Of a stretch of DNA of 64,000 nt, positions 47,271-58,940 are shown in pieces; position 1 is the stretch's first letter, and each line of letters opens with the position of its first letter. The DNA is from Deuterostichococcus epilithicus (lineage: Eukaryota; Chlorophyta; Trebouxiophyceae; Prasiolales; Stichococcaceae), in contig JAVTLE010000013.1 in NCBI GenBank assembly GCA_033439295.1, positions 62,001-126,000 on the forward strand, read 5' to 3'. A program made the translations under genes and the position numbers. The notes under the pieces were generated by a model that worked only from the letters and a program-made list of their open reading frames with translations, made no database searches and was not told where the DNA came from.

Positions 47271-49885
47271 TACGAACTGCGAATTGGGCAGCAGCGCAAT
47301 CGCCTCGGCCGCATGGCGGCGGCAACATCGGCGGCGGCGCAGGCAGCGCCGGACCGCGCTGAGCACAGAAGACGGCAGGCCGCCTTCGCTGCGCACGCTG
47401 CTCAGAACTCCTTGGCTCCGTCCGGGGATGTACGGGAGGTGTGCTTGCCACAGACCCTTTCGAGTGCATTACATACGTACAGCGTACGCCTGGCCGAGCT
47501 CTGCTGGTACCATCTTGCCGAACTGGCGTCTGGCCACTCACCTCGGCAAGCCGTGCGTGTGGCTGGACTGAAATGTGTATGTTCTGGTCTCAGAATCTCG
47601 TCGAGACGACAAAGCTCGATGGCTGGTTGAAGAAGGATGTTCACCAACCCCTGCGCAGCGGTTACGGCGCATTGCGGGGACGCCGCCGTGCCTGGGGCCT
47701 GCCTCGCTCAATACACGTCAGCTCCGGAGTTGCCGCCCTCATACCCATTCTGCAGGCAAGCCCCTTTCCCTCCAGCAGCAGGGCTGTGCGCGAGGCTGAA
47801 ACTCAGGTGCTCTTCGCCAAATCTGCTGTGCGGCATGTAATGCAGGCGCATGGCAGCTGACCAGCTCTTATGCGCTGGAGATACAGCAGCCCAGTGCGTC
47901 GTCCCGCAGCGCACACGGCATGGTGTCTTGGCGTCTGGACATGGCCTGGTGTGGCCGATGCACCACTCCGGCTGCAGCGCCACAATGCGAACCCTGCAGG
48001 CTGACAATGCGAACCCTGAAGGCTGAAGCTCATGAGTCTGCCAGATGTGCGAGTCAAGTAATGTCTGATTGCAAAGAAGCGCGCCTTGGAATGCGTGCAG
48101 GAGCCGGGAGTGCGGGACCTCCTGGCGCTGGAATTGTCGCCAGCGATGCTGGACAGGCTCGCGCAGCGCAACGCAACTCCACTAGTGCAGCCCTTGCACC
48201 CTGGGGAACGATCTCGGGGTGAGCAGCTGCATGCACAGCAGTGTCTGCAAAGCCCGTGCAGCAGCGCTTCGGCACATCTGAGCGAATGACATGGGAGCGG
48301 TGCCGGGTGTCTGCAGACAAAAATCAGTTGCAGCGCGCCTTGTTTCGAGCTGCCATGGCTGCTGTTAGCCTCGTCCCTTCCGGATCGACCGTCCCCCTCT
48401 CAGCACCGAGTTTGCCCAGTCACTTCCAGCGGGAAGGCAGATGCGGGGGCGGCAAACCGCGCTCTGCGGGCCAGCTGCTGCCCCTCTCCCCAGCGACAGT
48501 CATGGACCCACATCCAAACTGCACAGCCTATGGCTAATCGTGACTTAGCCTCTGTGCGATCCAAAATACTGCGGAAGGTGCGCACAGGGCCGGGCGACAT
48601 CATGGACGTGCCGGCGGCGCAGGGGCCCGCCGACGGGGTCTTCCTTGTGCAGTCTTCGGCATTGTGTTCGACCAGCAACAGGCGCTGCTGGCCGCGTTGC
48701 TGCTGCTGCGGCCGAGAGGCAGCGTCGTCATCAGCCACCCACTCGGATGGTGGGGGTTCTGCGTTGCGGCGGCTGCTGCTGCTGCTTGCCTTGGCTGCCT
48801 CGCCGCTGATGCTGGTGAGGCATCTGCACGTGGGGCTGTGTGCTGCAGCCGGACGGCAGCGCTGGCCTGGGAAGGCAGCTGCTCGGCAGACGCACACTCT
48901 CTGTGCACAGGCATGGTCACGTCGACCCTTGGCCAGATGGCCCATCAGCTACTCTGCAGGCTGCCATCCTGCTCGCTGCAACATGCTGGGTGACCGAGTT
49001 CCTGTGTGGGCCGCAGGGAATGGCTGGCGGGCCTGTCGAAGCAGTCGCCAGAGACGGTGCCGCACGAGCTGCCGAGCCGGGCTGGTGGCAATGGCGCACG
49101 ACCTGCCGCTGCGATTGGACACCGTCGTGGACGAGTCGAGGGTCTACATCGCGCACCTCCAGGCAGGCAGCAGTTCACCGCAAAGCAAGCAATTGAAGCA
49201 TATTGACCTCTCTGCTTGAGCCTTGCGAGCTGGTGTCGAACAAGCTTCATTCCTCGGTGTTGTCTGTTTTCCTGATCTTGATCGTGCTCTCAGGATAGAT
49301 CCAACTTACAAAACCAGCCCGGCAGGCATGTGATGGCCGGGGACAGGCGCGTGGGATCGGCAAGGGGTGCGCACTGCTGCCTGCAACATCCCACCATACC
49401 TTGCCGCCATCCTCTGCATCCATGGCCAGCATGTAGCAAAATCGCATGAGGCCCTGGTGCCTTGCATGCTTCGGGCTTGCCACGCTTCCGCAGCGCAAGT
49501 TCACGTCTGTGTTCCCCAGCACGCAGGTGCCGCCGCAGTCTGCCTTCCCCAACGCGCCGCTGCAGTTGCAAGGCGAAGACATTATCGGCTTCGGGCACAG
49601 CAACTTGGACCTGGGCTTGCCCACCGCCAACCTGCCGCCAGTGCCTCTGCAGCAGCAGCTGGCGGACCTGCCCAGCGACGTGAACTTCGGGAGAGGCAGG
49701 GATCTCTGTCATTTCCAGATCCTTGGCTGTGGGGCGCCCGCCGTGCCACCGTGACGTGACCTCCGCAAGCGCCTGACCCACCTGCAGCAGTGGTATGGCC
49801 GATGGGACAACCAGACACTGTGTGCGCTGCAGGAACGCTACTGCCGTTTGAACAGTGCATGTCAGCATGTTGACCAGATTCCGTG
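47271..49885 (+). pseudogene. Decayed copy of the methyltransferase-RFK gene (duplication block B)
   Basis: This is a direct copy of 41236-44840. Exon-like segments lie at about 47310-47438, 47659-47755, 48101-48219, 48578-48748, 49016-49162 and 49528-49691. The SAM-binding GSGTG region has become a frame-shifted SSGVA-type sequence near 47715-47745. There is a 1-nt deletion near 48645 inside the exon 4 equivalent and an insertion of about 26 nt near 48170. The donor after the first RFK exon has changed from GGGTGAGG to GGGAGAGG near 49690. From about 49700 the sequence jumps to the equivalent of 44685, so RFK exons 7-9 (about 1.16 kb) are deleted. It cannot encode either enzyme. An ATG at 47312-47314 corresponds to an ATT in copy A. 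Confidence 0.85.
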
Positions 49886-50377
49886 CAGTACCATCAGGTC
49901 ATCTGCCGCTAACTGCATCTACGTTGAGGCATGGTTGGACATTCATTCGATATGTGCACCCTGACTCGATGTTATAAGAAGCCTGCTCGACCAAGCCTTT
50001 GTGAGCTACCAGAGCAGTTGCTGCATGGCACGGTTGGATCACAAGGTCCGATAGTTTGAAAATCACAATAGCAACCATTCGCTGTGGTGGTTTTATCTCG
50101 ATCCCACCAGGCTCAACTGTCACAAGCCTGGCATTCAGTCGAGCAAAGTGCGAAAGTGGACCAGTAAACACCTGACACCATCGAGAGTGCCGGACAGTGC
50201 AGGCCAAACTGGCAGACGGCGTTTGGTTCTGCCGGACAGCGCTGCGCACACACGTGCAGCCACGCCAGCTTCAGCAGGCTGATCGTCTGGCTTCCGCGAA
50301 CGACGTCGAGCGCAGCCGCCGCCGCCACGGGCACCCCTGCTGCGCGGGCGCCTCCCGCTGCCCCGCTGAGCCGCGCG
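49886..50377. other. Region between the pseudogene and the ABCI12 stop codon
   Basis: Nearly 500 bp that presumably includes the ABCI12 3' UTR. No gene, repeat or RNA recognised. Confidence 0.4.
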
Positions 50378-53288
50378 TCAGCTGTACCGCAAGACAGCGG
50401 ACACCGCCGCCGCCAGCGCCGCGAGCGCCGCGCAGTTGGCCGCCCAGCTGCTGGGCTCCGGCTGAGTGAGGTACAGCCGGTGGTCCCGAGGCCCTGCGAA
50501 GCCGCGCGCCGCCATCGCCGCGCCGATCGTCTCCGACTGCGCCAGCAGCCGGCCAAACAGGCGCTGGCTGAGCGACAGCAGCACCTGCGCACACGACGGC
50601 ACAGGGTCAGCGCCATGCGGCGTAAGAACCACAGGGTGCGGGGTTGCACGTCCGGCTGAAGGAAACGTGCTGGTCAGCGCCATCGTTACGGCCAGGTCGG
50701 CAATTCATGCGAGGCAAGCATCCTGGCTGAAGCAGACGGGGACGGGGCCTTCACCCGCAGGCCGCCGGCAGGGCCCAGGGTGGGCCACACCACGCCACGA
50801 GCCGCGACGCCAAGCGCCAGGTTGCGAACCTCCTCGAAGGCCACCGCCATGAAGCGCAGGCTCAGCAGCAGCGTGATGCCTGCGACCAGTGTTTCATCGT
50901 TTGGCGGGCCTCCAGGACCCGAGGAGCCACCGCCGTTACAGCGCAAGCTGGACGTAAGCGTCGGGATGCTCGTTCAGGGGGCCGCGGCCACCATTGCCGG
51001 TGTGACGCATGCTCATGGCAAATGTGCAGCCCGCAGTGGGCAGATGCCAGAGCGGCTCTGAGACGCGGCGGTAGGCCGCGGCAGCAACATGACGGACGGC
51101 ACCGCCAGGGCGCTTGATATTCCCGAAGCCTGCTCCCACCAAATCAGGCCAAGATGATGTGTGTGCATTGCAACATGTGCGCAGCCTGATCCACAGCGAT
51201 TGGAAGCACGCCTATCTCGGAGACGGGCACCCGCAGCAGCCGCAGCGGCGCCAGCAGTGACCGCACCGCAACCGCCAGCGCCTCCGCTGGCGTGCTCGTC
51301 AGCACCAGCGCCGCGCTCTGTCCCCATCCCAGCAGCAGGTGGTCACTCTCGGGCGCTCAAGAGGTAAAGCACCACACGTACCAAAGTCACATGTCTGCAG
51401 GTGTGTGCAGCGCTACGGATCCATCTGACAGGCAGCAGTCTCCTGACGGTCATGCTTCGCATGAGCTCCCTGGTCAGCCGCTGTTGCAGGGATGTCGCAT
51501 AGCTTGCAAGAGGTGCAAGATCCTGTAAAGCACAGAGCGGCCTGCTGAACGCATCACACTGGCTGCGCGGCAGCATTTGAACCAACACGACTGGTGAAGG
51601 TGAGCGTGGCAGCCTTCATGCCCAGCGCTAGATGATGACGATGGGTGAACGCTCGATCGGAGATGAACAAAAAGTAGAACAGCTGTGCAACCTGCAGCGC
51701 GGTGAAGGTGAGTGCGGCGGCCTTCATGCCCAGCGCCACAGAGCGCCGCGTCACTGTGATAAACCAGATGTCGAACACCACGTAGCGGTAGCGCGCCAGG
51801 CCCGCGTCCGGGGCGAAGGCTGGCAGCCCCTCCTGCGGCCCCGCGGCAGGTAAACGAGTTTGAGCCACGGTGCGCCGCCGCTCGTGCGGGCGCTGCGATA
51901 ATGTGGTATGCGCAAGCAAGGAGGCGAGCTGCTGCAAACGCTTGTGCGTCATGCAGCCAGATGTGGGGTTACTCGTACAAGCAGGCTGGCACCGCCTGGC
52001 GGTGCTGCGTCACCACAATGCAGCGGCGCTGGCGCCCCCATGGAGTCAAGGGCATTGGCGTCTGATCCCGGAGTGGGCATGTGACGGCCTTGCTGAGTCA
52101 GTTGAGAGCAGGGATACTAAGTCCACTGTCTGTACTCATTCATCCCTGTCTTGGGCCCATTGCTAAAGAGAGCCCACCAGTGCAGCGCCAGAGATGCGCG
52201 GCTGCGTGACGGGCGGCACACCGTCCGAGCCGATGGCAGTCGCGACAAACAGGAACGCCGCCAGCGCCGCCAGCCGCGGCAGCTGCGCCCGCCACAGCCG
52301 CACCGGCTGCGTCACGACTGTCAGCAGCGCGACGCCTGCGGCATGCAAATCAATCTTCGGTCGTCTTGAATGAGCTGACCGGGCATCTCTACAGCAGGTG
52401 GGATACGGGGACCAGGGCCTAATCTGCAACCGTGGGTGTTGCACCTCCCCAACCGCCGTGCGAGGGGTCAAGCTGAGAGCGGGGTGTCGTTCTCATTCTC
52501 ACTGCACGAGGAGGCTGTGCAGGTCGTCCGAGAACCGACAAGTATATTGGGAAACCGAGGTGAGAGGCGCACTCGCTGCAATAGCCAGGCTTGCTTTCGA
52601 GGACGCCCGCGCGACGAGCAGCAGCAGGCTGATGACCCAGGCCTCCTTGATGCGGGCATCGATCGCGTGCAGCGGCGTGCGCGGCTCCGCGACGTACGAG
52701 CTGCACGGCAGGATGCCACTAGTCCATCCCCGCCGCTCAGGACCGCAGTTCCGACGTGTACTCTCTCAGCAATCGCGCCAGCCAAGCTTGTTTGACTGTT
52801 GGTTGGTCGGTGTCTCAGGGCATGCAGACCATGACCCATGCTCTATCGTGTGCATGGGAGTTCACTCACCTGTAGGGCACCTCCGAAGCATCCAGGATGC
52901 CTTGCAGGATGCGGGCCTCGATGGGTGGCTTTGCCGCACGCCGCGCCTCCAGCCACGCACGCACCCCTGTATGCAGCGAAGCGATCTTGTCCGCGATCTC
53001 CAACGCTGTTCCTGTTCTGCTGAGTGCTGACTGTCGGACGGCAACGTGCATGCTAAGAGCTGAAATAGAGCTGCGACGCTTGCGTCCGATGAAGCTCACA
53101 CCTGAGCCGTTTGCCCTGCAGATAATGCTGCCAGACTTCTGGTCGAGTCTCCTGTTCCGTGCTGACATCCCCCATCTGCCGCTACGGCATGTGAGCCCAT
53201 GGCGCCGCAGTAGGACAGGCAGCGGCAGCAGCACAGAGGTGTCTCGACCGCAGGAGTTTGTGTTCCAACAGTGCGAGCTCATGCGCAC
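50378..53288 (-). CDS. ABCI12: Plastid ECF-type transporter transmembrane protein (ABCI12 / CbiQ-EcfT family)
   Basis: Plant ABCI12 is the chloroplast relative of bacterial EcfT/CbiQ, the membrane coupling subunit of energy-coupling-factor importers for metals or vitamins. I place seven exons at 52870-53288, 52573-52700, 52178-52335, 51692-51832, 51212-51317, 50755-50879 and 50378-50584, giving 427 aa. Phases match throughout. Conserved pieces are PLHAIDARIKEAWVISLLLL, FLFVATAIGSDGVPPVTQPR, LVLTSTPAEALAVAVRSLL, ITLLLSLRFMAVAFEEVRN and ETIGAAMAARGFAGP (the ARG-type coupling helix). The donor after exon 5 must be GC (ATAG|GCGTGC) to keep VPVSEIGITLLL in frame. The start at 53288 was chosen because the following 80 residues are Ser/Arg-rich like a transit peptide; an ATG at 53051 is possible. 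It is divergent from the CPL phosphatase. Confidence 0.9.
51593..51737. repeat. Short direct repeat of the end of an ABCI12 exon within the next intron
   Basis: A segment of about 36 bp coding for LGMKAAALTFT at 51702-51737 (exon 4) is repeated with a few changes at 51593-51629, inside the following intron. The second copy lacks the ALQ|GT exon end, so it looks like a small tandem duplication remnant. Confidence 0.8.
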
Positions 53289-53803
53289 GCAGCGCGCAGC
53301 GGCGCTGCGCGTACTGTGGGTGCACTGTAAGGGGTGCGCGCGCAGGATCCCTGCTGCTGTCTAGGTCTCAGGATGGACGGCACGATGCAACGCTTCAATG
53401 CTCACTCTTTCAAGATGACAGAGACCGGAGATAGGTGTGCAACACGACTATTTGACCAAGTCACCGTGCAAAATGGTGTTTCGGAAATGAGGAATTGGCC
53501 GAGTGCACGTCTTCAGAGAAAGTCACTGCTGCGCACAGATCACTGTTTCACATTCCGCAAACCCCTATCGGCATTCCGGCAGGTCGACCGTGCGGCACGC
53601 CATCTATTCGCCTTGGCCAGTCCGAGCTGTCGGCCATTTGCATCAAGTCAGTTCTTGAACATGACGTGGTCGTTCATCCGGATCAAAGCTTCCGCTGTCG
53701 GTGCGTACACGGGTATCTGTCGTCTCCAGCGTTGCCAATCGTCCAGCGTGCAGAATACCAGCATACTTTGAATTGCAGAGTAGCAGCGGCGGTCCTCAGG
53801 CAA
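53289..53803. promoter_or_regulatory. Divergent intergenic region between ABCI12 and the CPL phosphatase
   Basis: 515 bp between outward-facing start codons, presumably carrying both promoters. Open frames that cross it show no family signature. Confidence 0.45.
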
Positions 53804-56800
53804 ATGATGGCGGTGCCGGAGCCCGAGCCAGCCTCGCCTTCGACCTCGGAAAGCGGCGATCTGATGGCGCTCCTCCAGGCTGAGCTTAACGGCGCAACGA
53901 GCTCACCAAGCGGCAGCAATGCAGGCAGTGCTGGGTGCGGCCCGGCCTCTCCCTGCTGCCGGCACATCCTCGTTACTTTCTGCTAAAGACAGCCTTCCAG
54001 GCAACGTGAATTAGCAGCCTATACCATTGGGTTCCGTAATTTGCAGGCCTGATGGTTCCGGCGAGCCTGCCGGTCCGGCGCCGAAGCGCCAGCGCATTGC
54101 AGGTGGGCGATTGCTTCAATAGCAGCATGCACAGCACTTAACAGAGCTTGCAGAAGCCAGCGTGGCAGTCGATGGCCCGACATGCAACGATATTCTGACT
54201 GCACGCACAGGTTATGAGAGCTTCCTGCCAGCGGCAGCTGAGGCAGCTGCTGACACGCCACGGCCTGCGGCAGCCGACGCAGCCGCCCCTTCGACGACAG
54301 CTTCACTCACAGCGGCCGAGCAGTCGCCTGCGAAGCAGTTCGCGGCGCAAGCGCATGCCACCCCGCCGCAGGCTGCCGCCGCTCTGCCGGCCGCGCGGAG
54401 CAGCGGCGCAAGGGGCCGGCGCACAGCGCAGGGCGGCAGAGGAGCATCGGCCGGCGCCGCGGCGGCGGCAGCCAGCTGCCCTCCGCATCCAGGCTTCATC
54501 CGCGGAATCTGCATCCGCTGCGGCGACCGCGAGGGGGAGGCAGACCCGCGGGACGAGCCAGCCGTTGCGCTCAGGTGCGTCGCCAGGCACGGCTGCCTGG
54601 CTGGGACCGCCATCTGCAGGTGCAAGGAATTCATCTGAAGAGATGGTGCTGCGGCAGAATGCACACGCAGGCTGGCCGAACACGAGTCCTTCCCATACCA
54701 GTCCGGACAAGCGAGTTGTTTCAGAACTGGCGATTGTTTGCTTGAAATCAAAACAAAACCATTCAATCCATCAATCACAGATACATCTCCCGGGGCTTCC
54801 AGATCAGCGGCGCGGAGGCGGCGCGGCTGCGGGCGGCCAACCTGACGCGCGTGCTGTCGTCGCGCAAGCTGCTGCTAGTGCTGGACCTGGACCACACGCT
54901 GCTCAACTCCTGCCGGTGCGTGGGGTTGGTGTCACGATAAGGTTTCTTAGGCCATCTCAGTGAATGCTGCGGCCGTGCCTGTGTGTGGATCCACGCTGCG
55001 CAAATCCTGCCAGTGTGTTTTGAGCGCCCAGAGACAGTCATATGAATTCACCGGATACATAATACTGGTCCTGGCCCACACAGTACTCAATTCTTGCAGG
55101 CGCGCCTGCCGCAAATGCTTTGAGCCCATGTTGGATCTCCGTCCGCCGGTGTCAACTGATTGGCCATGGTATTAGACCTGCTGCCCCGCGGCGCCGGAAT
55201 GCAGAGGAGGAGCACTCAAAGGCAACCACGCCGCTGGTGCCACGCCGGCGCCGCTGCTGCATTTGCGCTTCTGCTCGACCATGCCGGTCGCCTGCAAACA
55301 CAGGTTCAGCGACGTGGACGAGGCGGGCGAGGCGGCGATGGGCAGGATCATGGAGAGTCAGGACCCCGCCAGCCCTACCCTGTACCACCTGCCTCACATG
55401 CAGGTGCACCTGCTTGCTGACATTGGAAGCAGCGCAGCTGTGGCATGCTGCACGCCTACCTGCCTCTTTTGCATGTTGCCCGCACACCGCTGCACGGCGC
55501 CTGCGGGCATGGCAAGCGCACTGCACTCATGCCAAGCACCTCTCCAGGGTTCTGACACGGGCGCTGGAGTCGGCCTGTGCTGCAAGTGTAGCGCCCTGGC
55601 AAATGAACTGTGCAGGCATGCTGAAGGCGCCGCACTCATGGATGCGACCAAGCCGCGGCCACAGATGCGGAGAAAACCTCTTTGAAAATATGGACCCTGA
55701 CCCTACAGCTATCAGCTGCACCACCTGAATGACAGCATCCTCAACGCACCCGCAGATGTGGACGAAGCTGCGGCCAGGGCTCCGGCAGTTCCTTGCGCGC
55801 GCGGCGCAGCTGTTCGAGCTGCACATCTGCACCATGGGCGACCGCGACTACGCGCAGCAGATGGCGTGGCTCCTGGACCCCACCCGGCGGCTGTTTGCAG
55901 AGCGCATCATCTCCTCGGTGAGCGGAGCTTCGTGCTTCCGGCCAGGGGTCCACATTCAAGTGAGGTTGCGAGTTGGTTCGCAATGCAGTATCGTCAGTGA
56001 CACCAAGCAAGCCTCGACGAGTTCGCAGAGTGTTGGTGACGCCCAGAAGGGCATGCGCTGTCGGGTTGTGTTTCTGTTTGTTTATCAGCAACCCCTCGTG
56101 AGCCTGTGTGCACAGCCTGCCGTGTCCTGCTCACCGGAGCCTGCTAAACCGTGATGCTGCACAGGGCGACACGACGGAGCGGTCCATCAAGGACCTGGAC
56201 ATCATGCTCGGCGCGGAGTCTGCAGCGCTCATCCTGGACGACACCGCCGGCGTGTGGCCGCGGCACGCCGCCAACCTGCTGCACGTGCCGCGCTACGTGT
56301 TCTTCCCGGCCGACGCGGCGCGGTTTGGGCTGCCGGGCGCGGCGCACCTGGAAGCAGGAAGCGACGAGGCACCCGAGGCGGGCCTAGCGCCGCAGCTGGA
56401 GGTGTGCAGTGCTGCCGACCTGCAGACCGTTTCCTATGTCGTGCTCGTCGTGTGGAGTCCAAAGCGTGCACCTCTGTCGACTTTCAAGCTAGCTGACGGC
56501 CGACTCGCTGCTCGTCGGCGGCGCGACGTGTCAGGTACAGCAGCTGGTCCCGCGTCGGCTCGATGGCTGATCCAGCTTGTCTAGCACCCTTGACAGGCGA
56601 CCGGACTGCAGCAAGGCTGCTGGCAGCGACGCACAGACTTTTGGTCGCAGTCCAAAACCCTGCATCCAGCATTCCTGCCGGCGGCCGCAGGCGCTGGAGC
56701 GCCTGCACGCCGCGTTCTTCGCGTCAGACGACCCAGGCAGCCAGGATGCCCGGGCAGTGCTGGCGGCCGCCCGGCGGCGCGTGCTGGCGGGCTGCCGGCT

Positions 56801-57931
56801 GGTCTTCAGCGGCGTATTCCCGCGCGCTGCGGTGCCGCAGCACGACTACCACTGGCGCCTGGCGGAGCAGGTAAGCCTCGTCCTGAACGACTTGCATGGT
56901 CGTTCCAAAGTCTGTTCCCAGGAGCATTGGCGGGGTGGGCATGTCGGAGCCTTGCCACTGCGTGCCACGCCGGCAGGCATGCGTGCTGTGCTGTGCTGTC
57001 CGGCATATGTGCCGCCCTGCCAAGCTCCAGCACAGCAGTTCGAGGGGCGAAGAGCGTGCGCTCGCACTTTGGGGCGATGTCCGCTTGCAACGGGCAGGCA
57101 GCTGCAGTACCCACCCTGGAAGAGCAAATGCAGCCCTGTTGCCCCTGTTGGCGCTGCAATGATGCGGCTTCTTGTTCTGGGGACTGCAGCTGGGCGCCAT
57201 TTGCAGCCCAGCCACCTCCGACGACACCACACACCTCGTAGCGGCGCAGCCCGGCACAGACAAAGCCCTGTGGGCGCTCGCGGCGGGCAAGGCGGTCGTG
57301 TCGCCAGCCTGGCTGCTGCAGTCAGGTACTGATGTCTACCCTCTCTGGTGTGTCCTGCTGCGGTCCCTCACCGTCGGCCCTCGCTGCTGTGCTGCTAACC
57401 TGTTATCCACTGCACGGAAGATCCGTCCAGCAGGCCATGCGCTGCCTAGCTCTCCCTGTCTGCGGGCGTTTCTGGGGTCTTTGTGATGCCAAGGTGCTCG
57501 CCAGGCAAACCTGTGGATGGCCTGTGCGGCGCTGCGCGCCGCGCCGCAACGAAATCTGGGCCCAGTGCATGCAGCGGTGCAATGCCTCTGCGATCGACTC
57601 GCGTCAATCGAGAACCCTCTCAGCGGCCTGCCAAGAAACCGCCATCCCTAGCGCGGCCGCCCCAGGTGCGTCGGCCGCGCCAGCGGACGGCGCACATGCG
57701 GGCGTCATACTACTGCGATTCAGGCTACTGCGATTATGGGCGTGCGCCTTGCGTGCTGCAGGCTACCTCTGGAAACGACAGCCGGAGGCGGACTTCCCGG
57801 TCACTAAGCCGCAGCCGGTGGCGCCGCCGGCTGCAGGGGGCCAGGCGGGGGATGCCGCGTCGCCGGTTTCAGACCTCGACGCGGCGCTGGCTGCCGCTGG
57901 CGGGGGAAGCGGTCCCAGCCCGACGTTTTGA
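53804..57931 (+). CDS. FCP1-like RNA polymerase II CTD phosphatase with BRCT domain (CPL3/CPL4 type)
   Basis: These nuclear phosphatases remove phosphate from the RNA polymerase II C-terminal repeat. I place ten exons at 53804-53934, 54047-54102, 54211-54574, 54781-54915, 55304-55403, 55756-55917, 56165-56401, 56691-56870, 57190-57325 and 57762-57931, all GT-AG with matching phases, giving 556 aa. Residues 1-150 are disordered with a basic PAPKRQRIAG nuclear-localisation-like patch. CPPHPGFIRGICIRCGDRE is the Cys-rich plant CPL element. The FCPH catalytic domain starts with LLLVLDLDHTLLNSC; the DxDxT aspartates are residues 219 and 221. It continues with MWTKLRPGLRQFL, ELHICTMGDRDYAQQM and ALILDDTAGVWPRH. 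Residues about 425-500 form a BRCT domain (CRLVFSGVFPR, DDTTHLVA, VVSPAWLLQS). The tail is Pro/Ala-rich. Confidence 0.93.
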
Positions 57932-58940
57932 ATTCTGCTAGGATGCTGCGCCATGTGTTCAGGTGCGTTTGAATGCATGCGTGCAGGCCCATCAACCACT
58001 TCAAGGCGGTGCTGGCAAAGAACCGCTGTCTCGAGCGAACCTTGAAGGGCTCAGATATCTCCAGAGCTCGCAGATACAGCCTTTTGTGAATTGCAGCGGC
58101 TGCACACCTCTAGGCCGTGCATGTTGGAAGAGCGCAACCGCGCATCGAGCTCCAGTGCTTCGTTGCAGCTGACGTGGCATCCCGCGTTGACCCGCCGTTG
58201 CAACTGCCAGTCCGTATCTAAGGCTGCCCAGCACTGCGTCAGAAGTCTCTCCTAAGCTCTGCCAAGGCGCAAGCAGCCATGCGCACAAGTTGACGCGCCT
58301 GTCACTCGGCGGGCTGCGGCTGGCGTGTGAGTGCCTCGCGGCAGGGATCCTGTTACGGGATCCGGGGCCGTATACCGAGGGGTCCCGTGAGTGCTCGTCC
58401 ATGAAGCAGATAGACCTGATCTCAGCTGCATACCCCGCTGGAAGCTCGAAGCGCACCCGTGCCGTCGCGACTGCCGGGTCATTGGACGGACCAAGACGCC
58501 GCTTCGTGATCGCAGCACGCCTGCGCAAGCCTACCGTCTGCTAAGATGCAAGAGCTCGGATGTCAGTACATATGAATCGATAGTCTAAGACGTACCGTCG
58601 ACGTGCCGGCCTTCTGTAGGAGGTTCTGACGACTGGAGCATCAGCCGGCAAAGTAACATGCTTGCAAACGCTTGTGCAAGTGCTTGCAAGTGCAAGACGG
58701 CAATGCTGACCTCGATGCACCCGCGGCTTCGCATCACGCTCTGACTCAGGGATCGAAGCCCAAAATCCTCGCCAAGCTGAATGGCCGCGTTGGCTGGCTG
58801 AACAGACAGCGCCTTTTGGGGGATCGCCTCAGGTTGAAGAAGCTGCACGACGAGACCACTTTCCAAGGCCCTGCTGCCGTACGCAGCAAGCACACTTCTT
58901 GTGCCGCGCAGGCATCTCGGCCAGCACCGCAGGTGGCGCC
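57932..58940. other. Intergenic region between the CPL phosphatase and the GT2 synthase
   Basis: About 1 kb. It contains a 175-codon minus-strand open frame at 58001-58528 with no recognisable domain. A further upstream exon of the GT2 gene could lie here, since the coding frame is open from 58899. Confidence 0.4.

Noticed and set aside
58001-58528. 175-codon minus-strand open frame between CPL and GT2
   Set aside because: No recognisable domain and no supporting splice structure; kept only as intergenic.
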